From Hyphomicrobiales bacterium (GTDB lineage Bacteria > Pseudomonadota > Alphaproteobacteria > Rhizobiales > S144-23), in assembly GCA_015494375.1 (NCBI GenBank), contig WGBL01000363.1:1-6033 (forward strand): DNA of 6,033 nucleotides. Reading direction: 5' to 3'. The notes beneath the pieces are model-generated. The model saw nothing but the letters and a program-made list of their open reading frames with translations, made no database searches and was not told where the DNA came from. Every line of letters starts with the position of its first letter. Position 1 is the first letter of the stretch. Positions 1-4,779 of the stretch are shown piece by piece. The translations under genes were made by a program, and so were the position numbers.

Positions 1-25
1 CGGCCTATAGTGTGTGTTGGGTGGC

Positions 26-982
26 CTACAGCTTGAAATTGTCGTCGAATGGCTCGCTGCCGAGGACGACGGGCAGCGACAGCTTGTTGCCCCAATGGCC
101 CCAGCCGCCGTTATAGAGGCGCACGTCCTTGAAGCCGAGCGCTTTGAGTTGCAGCCAGGCCAGGCTCATGCGAAAGCCGTCATGGCAATAGGCAATAATC
201 GTCTTGTCGCGGGGCAGGGCGCTGTAGAGCTCCTCGAGCTCGGCCTTGGATTTCCACGTCATCGACTCGCCAATGACACCGTCGAGGCTGACAATGTTGA
301 TGGCGCCCGGAATATGGCCGGCGCGCACGGCATGGGCCTTGACCTCGCCCGTATAGTGCGAGCGGGGCCGGGCATCGAGAAGCACGGCGCCGGGGTCGCG
401 TCGGCTCACGATCCGGTCATAGACCTCGGTCCATTCGACGAACATGGATTTGTCGGCCTCCTTGAGCGTGACCGTGCCGGGCTCAGGTGTCGTCACCTCC
501 TTCGTCATGTCGTTGAAGCCCTGCCAGCCGACGGTTCCGCCATCCAGGATCTTGACCCGGCTCATATCGAAGCCATAGAGCGCAAGGAGATAGTAAAGGC
601 GCGATGCGAGCGCCGTGCTCGCGTCGTCGTAGATGACGATGGTGCTGTCGTCGTTGACACCCCATCGTCTGAGCGATGCCTCGAAGGCCTCCTTGGAGGG
701 AAACTTCATGAGGCTGTCGCTGTCATTGTCGCCGAGGTCCTTGAAGCGCTGCACCTGGACGGCGCCCGGAATATGGCCGATGGTATAGTAGCGATGGGGA
801 TGGTAGCGGACCTCGAGGATGACGAGCCCTTTGTCCTCGAGGTGCTCCTCGAGCCATTCCGTATCGACAAGGAACGGCGCCCAGCTCTCGGCCCGCGCGG
901 CGCCAGACGTGGAGGCGGAGATGGTGACTGTGACAACAGGCAGAACGAACAGCAGAACGACGAATCTGGCGACATGTCTCAT
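26..982 (-). CDS. Exported two-domain rhodanese-family sulfurtransferase
   Basis: A 318-residue protein of the thiosulfate/3-mercaptopyruvate sulfurtransferase type, which moves sulfane sulfur from a donor to a thiol acceptor through a cysteine persulfide. The first domain (about residues 35-160) has GHIPGAV at 69-75 and VIYDD at 116-120, with aspartate where a catalytic cysteine would be, so it is probably inactive. The second domain (about 180-305) has GHIPGAI at 222-228 and the active-site loop CHDGFR at 266-271, with Cys266 as the predicted nucleophile. The N-terminus is a clear Sec signal peptide: basic MRHVAR, a hydrophobic core, and an ARA cleavage site near residue 31. This places the enzyme in the periplasm. 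The frame stays open for 60 codons further upstream, but the chosen ATG has an AAGGAG site 8 bases before it and begins the signal peptide exactly. The true sulfur donor cannot be read from the sequence. It follows the Uma2 gene in the same direction after a 195-base gap. Confidence 0.92.
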   Translation of the reverse strand: MRHVARFVVLLFVLPVVTVTISASTSGAARAESWAPFLVDTEWLEEHLEDKGLVILEVRYHPHRYYTIGHIPGAVQVQRFKDLGDNDSDSLMKFPSKEAFEASLRRWGVNDDSTIVIYDDASTALASRLYYLLALYGFDMSRVKILDGGTVGWQGFNDMTKEVTTPEPGTVTLKEADKSMFVEWTEVYDRIVSRRDPGAVLLDARPRSHYTGEVKAHAVRAGHIPGAINIVSLDGVIGESMTWKSKAELEELYSALPRDKTIIAYCHDGFRMSLAWLQLKALGFKDVRLYNGGWGHWGNKLSLPVVLGSEPFDDNFKL

Positions 983-990
983 TGTCGGCG

Positions 991-996
991 CTCCTT
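991..996 (-). promoter_or_regulatory. Ribosome binding site of the rhodanese gene
   Basis: AAGGAG on the minus strand, 8 bases before the ATG at 982. It decides the start against the longer upstream reading frame that would bury the signal peptide. Confidence 0.75.
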
Positions 997-1004
997 CTGT
1001 CAAT

Positions 1005-1018
1005 GGTTTATGAAAACC
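1005..1018. repeat. Short inverted repeat upstream of the rhodanese gene
   Basis: A perfect 5-bp inverted repeat, GGTTT-4 nt-AAACC, lies just upstream of the rhodanese ribosome binding site. A second small one, GCCCA-3 nt-TGGGC, lies at 1067-1079. Either could be a small hairpin or protein-binding site in the leader, but sites this short are also expected by chance. Confidence 0.3.
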
Positions 1019-1177
1019 GGCTCGGCCGCGCCGCCCTGCACTGATTGGTCGGCCGTATAGGCGGATGCCCACTCTGGGCGATAGGGCAGACGGTTGGGGG
1101 ACCACTATCAGCTCTTGCGAGACAGGGCCAGCGCACGCGCAGGTGAAGGCGCTCTGTTGCAAGGCGGAGCGCGGGGT

Positions 1178-1777
1178 TCAACGCGACAACAGGTCCTCGA
1201 GAGAGAATGCCAAGCCGGGCAACAGCTTTGGCGCCAACCGGTCGCCGGGCGCCTTGTCCGCCACCTTGCGGTAGGCTTCGCCCGAAGGCTCCCGGTGCAC
1301 GCGCGTCTCGAGCGTCTCGGCGTTGATGATCCAGTATTCCGCGACGCCGAGGGCGGCATAGAGCGGCGCCTTGGTCTCCTGGTCGAAGACGATGCTGGTG
1401 TCAGCCACCTCGATCAGCAGTCTCACATCCGGAGCCGGGACGAGGCTCGGTGCCTCGCGCGCGGGGATGATGATAATGTCGGGCTCGAGATAAGTATCGT
1501 CGCTTGGTCGCCATCCGAGTTCCGCAATGACCATGATGTCATCGCCAAGCCTGTGAGCGAGCCCATGGGCAAGGAGTGCCCGAAGATTCTCGTGACGTAT
1601 GCCCTTTGCCGCCATCGGCACCAGCTCCCCGCGTATGAGCTCCACGCGATCCTCTTCGCCGAGCAGGCCCACCTCGATCATGCGGTCGAACTCGGCAACG
1701 GTCCAGCGCCAGCGGCCGAGGCCTTCGGCAGCTCGTGTCGTTCTCAGCTTGAGGCGGGTATCGAGATCACTGTTCAT
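1178..1777 (-). CDS. Uma2-family (DUF820) restriction endonuclease-like protein
   Basis: A 199-residue protein of the Uma2/DUF820 family, which has the PD-(D/E)XK nuclease fold and no settled cellular role. Family landmarks appear in order: WTVAEFDRM (25-33), EDRVELIRGELV (42-53), RHENL (61-65), the EPD of the fold with Asp100, LIEVAD with Glu123, and TKAPLYA with Lys136, followed by GVAEYWI (144-150) and a C-terminal LLPGLAFSLEDLL. Asp100, Glu123 and Lys136 fit the predicted metal-binding and catalytic set, so it looks intact. The ATG at 1777 is chosen because the conserved domain begins about 25 residues later and the 30 codons upstream do not resemble the family. No convincing ribosome binding site precedes it, but a promoter-like element ends 6 bases before the ATG. 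Such genes often occur singly and scattered; neighbouring genes give no clue to a target. Confidence 0.88.
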   Translation of the reverse strand: MNSDLDTRLKLRTTRAAEGLGRWRWTVAEFDRMIEVGLLGEEDRVELIRGELVPMAAKGIRHENLRALLAHGLAHRLGDDIMVIAELGWRPSDDTYLEPDIIIIPAREAPSLVPAPDVRLLIEVADTSIVFDQETKAPLYAALGVAEYWIINAETLETRVHREPSGEAYRKVADKAPGDRLAPKLLPGLAFSLEDLLSR

Positions 1778-1783
1778 GGAGGC

Positions 1784-1792
1784 ACTATAGCA
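1784..1792 (-). promoter_or_regulatory. Possible extended -10 promoter of the Uma2 gene
   Basis: The minus strand reads TGCTATAGT, an extended -10 (TGn plus a hexamer matching TATAAT at 5 of 6 positions). It ends 6 bases before the ATG at 1777, so transcription would begin at about the start codon, giving a leaderless mRNA. This would explain the missing ribosome binding site. No good -35 box is seen at the usual distance. Sequence match only. Confidence 0.3.
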
Positions 1793-1834
1793 GCCCTTCG
1801 GCAAGCCCAGAAGCCTCGGCACATGTGAAGGGGG

Positions 1835-1864
1835 AAAAGGCAGAACGGCACAACCCGCCTTTTT
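1835..1864 (-). terminator. Possible bidirectional terminator after the cytochrome gene
   Basis: AAAAGGC (1835-1841) and GCCTTTT (1857-1863) form a perfect 7-bp stem with a 15-nt loop, flanked by T-rich runs on both strands. It sits between the cytochrome stop and the Uma2 start, where a terminator is expected. The stem has only three G:C pairs and the loop is long, so it may be weak. Confidence 0.35.
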
Positions 1865-1897
1865 CACGGGATCGACTCAGGATTGGCCTTGCGGGGA

Positions 1898-2425
1898 TCA
1901 GCGGATGCGATAGGCGCTGTGACAGGCGACACAGGCCGATGTGACGGCTTGGAGTGCCGTCGCAGTCTTGGCGAGCTGATCGCCTACCGGTGCCACCTCG
2001 GCGTTGCGGGCGGCGAGGGCGAAGCGGCTGGCGGCGCGATGCATTTCGGTCCCGATGGCCCGCATTCCCTCGGGCATGTGCGGCGCCATCATCCGGGCGC
2101 CATGGCGGCTCAATGAGGACATGCCAAGGCGCTCCTCGGCGATCCTGGCGGCCTCGCCAAACTTGCGCATTCCGAGCGCCTCGAGGATTGCGTTGAGAGC
2201 CTCGAGATGGTCGCGCATATTGGCGAGCATGTGCTCCTGCATCATGGGCGGGAGTGAAACCAATATGCGGGCATCCGCAGCTGCTGCCCCCCGCGCGTGG
2301 CCCGAGCGGTTCGAAGCGTCCATGTGAGAGGCTGCCACACGGGCATTCTCGCCGCCGGCTGCGCCCCACGCGTGGCCCATAAGCGTCACAGCCACCAGGA
2401 GACCGAACCAGATCGCTCGTCTCAT
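1898..2425 (-). CDS. Periplasmic class II (c'/c-556-like) cytochrome c
   Basis: A 175-residue exported haem protein, probably a periplasmic electron carrier or haem sensor. The single haem-binding motif CVACH is at 165-169, only six residues from the C-terminus. This placement is typical of class II cytochromes (c', c-556), whose four-helix bundle ends with CxxCH; the following SAYRI also fits. The N-terminus MRRAIWFGLLVAVTLMGHAWG is a signal peptide with likely cleavage near residues 20-23. A low-complexity linker of about 30 residues follows, then helical segments from about 55. Met61, Met62 or Met66 could supply the distal ligand, but this cannot be assigned. Start: the ATG at 2425 follows GGAGG with 5 bases between; a second ATG at 2437 overlaps that site and is less likely. 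Met and His are unusually frequent. The electron partner is unknown; a role with the downstream rhodanese is speculation. Confidence 0.82.
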   Translation of the reverse strand: MRRAIWFGLLVAVTLMGHAWGAAGGENARVAASHMDASNRSGHARGAAAADARILVSLPPMMQEHMLANMRDHLEALNAILEALGMRKFGEAARIAEERLGMSSLSRHGARMMAPHMPEGMRAIGTEMHRAASRFALAARNAEVAPVGDQLAKTATALQAVTSACVACHSAYRIR

Positions 2426-2430
2426 TGGCT

Positions 2431-2452
2431 CCTCCATTGTGCCTCTATTGTG
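2431..2452 (-). repeat. 11-bp tandem repeat forming the cytochrome ribosome binding site
   Basis: Two adjacent 11-bp units on the minus strand, CACAATAGAGG and CACAATGGAGG, differ at one base. The copy nearer the gene holds the GGAGG that serves the start at 2425; the other has only AGAGG. Confidence 0.7.
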
Positions 2453-2497
2453 TGCCCCTATTGGCGTTGCGCGTTCGAGTTGATGTGGCGAGGGCGC

Positions 2498-2527
2498 GCC
2501 CGGGGCCGGGCAGCCGGTCATGGCTGC
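2498..2527. repeat. Adjacent GC-rich inverted repeats
   Basis: GCCCGG-CC-CCGGGC at 2498-2511 (read on either strand) abuts GCAGCC-6 nt-GGCTGC at 2510-2527, a perfect 6-bp stem with a 6-nt loop. Neither is followed by a T-run, so they are not typical intrinsic terminators. They lie immediately downstream of the rpoD fragment. Confidence 0.4.
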
Positions 2528-2538
2528 AACTCCTCAGC

Positions 2539-2619
2539 TCAGTTGTCCAGGAAGCTGTGGAGCTTGCGGGAGCGCGAGGGATGCTTGAGTTTGCGGAGGG
2601 CCTTGGCCTCGATCTGGCG
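2539..2619 (-). pseudogene. Orphan 3' end of rpoD (sigma-70 region 4.2 tail)
   Basis: The minus strand encodes RQIEAKALRKLKHP followed by SRSRKLHSFLDN and a TGA stop. This is the C-terminal end of the primary sigma factor RpoD, from the recognition helix of region 4.2 to the natural stop. From memory of the family, the usual alphaproteobacterial ending differs only at the His (normally Arg). Just upstream the match decays: residues DCT stand where ERI is expected, and I find no convincing region 4.1, region 3 or region 2. The tail sits in a 58-codon frame (ATG at 2715) with no good ribosome binding site, so a product is unlikely and would lack DNA- and core-binding regions. Nearly all third positions in the matching part are G or C, as in a once-functional gene. 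It may be a displaced gene end left by insertion or rearrangement. Confidence 0.85.
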
Positions 2620-2753
2620 GGTGCAATCGCTGTCGATGCTGCAAGTGAAGGCGCCGGGCGCAAGCAACCGACGCCCCAACCGCGCCCAGCTCGGTCGCGG
2701 CGCCAAACCGCGCATACTTCATCCCATCATCCCCTTCGCCCCCCTCGCGCCGG

Positions 2754-3596
2754 TCAGTGCAAAATCTGGCTCAGGAACAGCTTGGTGCGGTCGTGCTGGG
2801 GGTTGGTGAAGAAGGTTTCAGGATCGTTCTGCTCGACGATCTGGCCCTCGTCCATGAAAATCACCCGATTGGCGACCTGGCGGGCAAAGCCCATCTCGTG
2901 CGTGACAACGAGCATGGTCATGCCCTCGACGGCCAGGTCGACCATCACTTCGAGCACTTCCTTGATCATCTCGGGATCGAGTGCCGACGTCGGCTCGTCA
3001 AAGAGCATGATGCGCGGGTTCATGCACAGCGAGCGGGCAATGGCGACGCGCTGCTGCTGGCCGCCCGAGAGCTGGCCCGGATACTTGCCGGCCTGCTCGG
3101 GGATCTTGACCCGCTCGAGATAGTGCATGGCGATCTCCTCGGCCTCGGCCCTCGGCATCTTGCGCACCCAGATGGGCGCGAGCGTGCAATTCTCGAGCAC
3201 CGTCAGATGAGGAAACAGATTAAAGTGCTGGAAAACCATGCCGACCTCGCGGCGCACCTCGTCGATCTTCTTGATGTCGTTGGTAAGCTCGATGCCATCG
3301 ACGATGACGCGCCCCTTCTGGTGCTCCTCGAGCCGATTGATGCAGCGGATGAGGGTCGACTTGCCCGAGCCCGAAGGGCCGCAGATGACGATCCGCTCGC
3401 CGCGCTTGACCTCGAGATTGATGTCGCGGAGCACGTGGAACTCGCCATACCACTTGTTCATGTCGATGATCTCGATCACCGTCTCGTCGGAAATGGCGAG
3501 GTCGCGGCGCTGTTTGCCGGTGGGCTCGCTCATGGCCTCGTTTGTGGCCTCGCTCGCGGGCGCGTTTGCCACTTGATGCTCGCTGCTCTCATTCAT
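2754..3596 (-). CDS. aapP: ATP-binding protein of a general L-amino acid ABC importer
   Basis: A 280-residue cytoplasmic ATPase that powers amino acid uptake through AapQ and AapM. All nucleotide-binding motifs are intact: Walker A GPSGSGKST (73-81), Q-loop Gln123 in VFQHFNLFPHLT, signature LSGGQQQR (176-183), Walker B IMLFDE (196-201), D-loop SALD (204-207) and switch His233 in VTHEMGFA. The segment NKWYGEFHVLRDI and the C-terminal FLSQILH are characteristic of the AapP/BztD group. The start at 3596 is favoured because it lies 10 bases after aapM, with AGGA overlapping the aapM stop codon and 8 bases before the ATG. Family members are usually about 257 residues; an internal ATG (Met22, base 3533) would give 259 and is a real alternative. 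The extra N-terminal 21 residues are polar and partly made of a 12-bp repeat. The Bzt (glutamate/glutamine/aspartate/asparagine) system is the nearest alternative name. Confidence 0.93.
   Translation of the reverse strand: MNESSEHQVANAPASEATNEAMSEPTGKQRRDLAISDETVIEIIDMNKWYGEFHVLRDINLEVKRGERIVICGPSGSGKSTLIRCINRLEEHQKGRVIVDGIELTNDIKKIDEVRREVGMVFQHFNLFPHLTVLENCTLAPIWVRKMPRAEAEEIAMHYLERVKIPEQAGKYPGQLSGGQQQRVAIARSLCMNPRIMLFDEPTSALDPEMIKEVLEVMVDLAVEGMTMLVVTHEMGFARQVANRVIFMDEGQIVEQNDPETFFTNPQHDRTKLFLSQILH
3522..3557 (-). repeat. Three 12-bp tandem units in the 5' end of aapP
   Basis: Three imperfect 12-bp units encode ASEA, TNEA and MSEP (residues 14-25). By eye, neighbouring copies share about 9 of 12 bases with the outermost one. 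The third unit contains the alternative start Met22. Confidence 0.5.
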
Positions 3597-3606
3597 CGGT
3601 TCGTTC

Positions 3607-4725
3607 CTAGCGCTTGTGGCCTGTATCCAAGGTCTTTTCCATGAACATCGAATAGCGCGACATGCCGAAACAGAACATCCAAAAGATGATCGCGGCAAAG
3701 AGATAGCCTGTCGCGGCCTGGACGGGCGTCGACCATTTGGGATCGGTAAAGCTCAGCTGGATGATGCCGAGGAGATCAAAGAGCCCGATGATCAGCACCA
3801 GCGTGGTGTCCTTGAAAAGCGCAATGAAGCTGTTGACGATGCCCGGGATGACATGCTTGAGGGCCTGGGGGAGGATAATGAGCCCCATCATCTGCCAATA
3901 GCCGAGCCCGAGCGCCATGGCGCCTTCATACTGGCCTTTGGGGATCGCCTGAAGCCCGCCGCGCACCACCTCGGCCATATAGGCGGCCGAGAAAATGGCA
4001 ACGCCCACAAGGGCGCGCAGGAGCTTGTCGAACGTCACACCCTCGGGGAGAAAGAGCGGGAAGACAACGCTCGACATGAAAAGCACGGTAATGAGCGGGA
4101 CACCGCGCCAGAACTCGATAAAGGCAATGGAGAATGTGCGCACAACGGGCATGGCCGAGCGCCGCCCGAGCGCCAGAAGCACCCCGAGGGGCAGGGAGGC
4201 GAGAATGCCCGTAACCGCGATGACAAGGGTGACCAGCAGGCCGCCCCAAAGCGAGGTCTCGACTTTTTCAAGACCAAAGGCGCCGCCATAGAGAAGGAAA
4301 TACGACAGCAGCGGCAGGCCGACGAGAACGAACAACACATTCCATTTCTTGCCCGGCACGCTCGGAATGAGCATCGGCACCATCGTAAGCAGCGAGAGGA
4401 AAAACAAGTTAACGCGCCAACGCTCGGCCTCGGGATAGCGGCCATAGATGTATTGGCCGAGCTTGGCCTTGACCATGGCCCAACAGGCGCCGACCTCGGG
4501 GCCGAGGCAGGCGCTGCGGTCGCTTCCCGTCCAGACCGCATCGATGAGGGCGAAGCGCACGAGCGGCGCGATCATCAGATAGAGGATGTAGGCGCCGAGG
4601 AACGTCAGCAGCGTGTTCCACCAATTCGAAAAAAGGTTCTCGCGCGCCCAGCCTATGATGCCGCGGCTGGTCACAGGCGGCGGCTCGGGCGGCACGAATT
4701 CCTTTCTGACATAAGCCTCGGACAT
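3607..4725 (-). CDS. aapM: Inner-membrane permease AapM of the amino acid ABC importer
   Basis: A 372-residue integral membrane subunit that pairs with AapQ to form the translocation channel. Hydrophobic segments are visible near residues 36-60, 106-120, 129-147, 160-188, 206-227, 236-250, 296-323 and 338-356, about eight in all. The conserved transmembrane domain of polar amino acid permeases starts around 159 (LWGGLLVTL). The cytoplasmic EAA loop that contacts AapP is EGAMALGLG-x8-ILPQALK at 267-290. Its length, near 370-385 rather than about 220, and the extra N-terminal membrane region separate the AapM/BztC group from ordinary polar amino acid permeases. The ATG at 4725 has GAGG 9 bases upstream. 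It follows aapQ by 42 bases occupied by an unusual tandem repeat and precedes aapP by 10 bases, so it belongs to the same operon. Residues after 325 remain hydrophobic up to a short basic tail, as expected for an intact protein. Confidence 0.92.
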   Translation of the reverse strand: MSEAYVRKEFVPPEPPPVTSRGIIGWARENLFSNWWNTLLTFLGAYILYLMIAPLVRFALIDAVWTGSDRSACLGPEVGACWAMVKAKLGQYIYGRYPEAERWRVNLFFLSLLTMVPMLIPSVPGKKWNVLFVLVGLPLLSYFLLYGGAFGLEKVETSLWGGLLVTLVIAVTGILASLPLGVLLALGRRSAMPVVRTFSIAFIEFWRGVPLITVLFMSSVVFPLFLPEGVTFDKLLRALVGVAIFSAAYMAEVVRGGLQAIPKGQYEGAMALGLGYWQMMGLIILPQALKHVIPGIVNSFIALFKDTTLVLIIGLFDLLGIIQLSFTDPKWSTPVQAATGYLFAAIIFWMFCFGMSRYSMFMEKTLDTGHKR

Positions 4726-4779
4726 GGGCCTAAACCTCGGAATTGGACCTAAACCTTGGTCATGGGCCTAACGCTCCAC
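4723..4779 (-). repeat. About 19-bp tandem repeat spanning the aapQ-aapM junction
   Basis: Three consecutive units of about 19 bp start at 4723, 4742 and 4761 on the plus strand. Units one and two match at about 14 of 19 positions; units one and three share the identical 11 bases CATGGGCCTAA. On the minus strand that shared block reads TTAGGCCCATG: once it holds the aapQ stop codon, and once it leads into the aapM start codon. Confidence 0.6.
4749..4763 (-). other. Four-codon minicistron between aapQ and aapM
   Basis: The minus strand has ATG ACC AAG GTT TAG (peptide MTKV). It starts 4 bases after the aapQ stop, with GGAG 10 bases upstream inside the aapQ 3' end. It results from the tandem repeat that duplicated the TTAGGCCCATG block. 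If ribosomes use it, it could influence coupling between aapQ and aapM; it may also be a neutral by-product. Confidence 0.35.

Larger units (their letters stand above)
2426..2753. other. Gene-poor stretch between aapP and the cytochrome gene
   Basis: This 328-base stretch has no intact gene I can support. It contains an rpoD 3' fragment (2539-2619), two GC-rich inverted repeats (2498-2527) and an 11-bp tandem repeat at the cytochrome ribosome binding site (2431-2452). No stem-loop followed by a T-run is visible after the aapP stop. A minus-strand ATG at 2722 preceded by GAAGGGG opens a 62-codon frame, and another ATG at 2715 opens a 58-codon frame ending in the RpoD tail. Neither resembles a known full-length protein. 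Confidence 0.6.

Noticed and set aside
14..1060. A long plus-strand reading frame of 348 codons opposite the rhodanese gene
   Set aside because: It is an antisense shadow in GC-rich DNA. The minus strand has the signal peptide, both rhodanese domains, the active-site cysteine and a good ribosome binding site; the plus-strand product has no recognisable domain.
1149..1172. Inverted repeat GCGCTC-12 nt-GAGCGC after the Uma2 stop as a terminator
   Set aside because: The stem is only 6 bp with a long loop and no T-run on the minus strand. It may be chance in GC-rich sequence.
1785..2369. A 194-codon minus-strand frame overlapping the cytochrome gene
   Set aside because: Its product is arginine-, glycine- and proline-rich without motifs, and it overlaps in another frame a gene with a signal peptide and CxxCH motif. 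It is an off-frame shadow.
2498..2527. GC-rich inverted repeats as a rho-independent terminator for the aap operon
   Set aside because: No T-run follows on either strand, and they lie more than 200 bases past the aapP stop.
2757..4752. Long plus-strand reading frames (2757-3644 and 3616-4752) opposite aapP and aapM
   Set aside because: They mirror strongly conserved transporter genes codon for codon and have highly charged, low-information products without known motifs.
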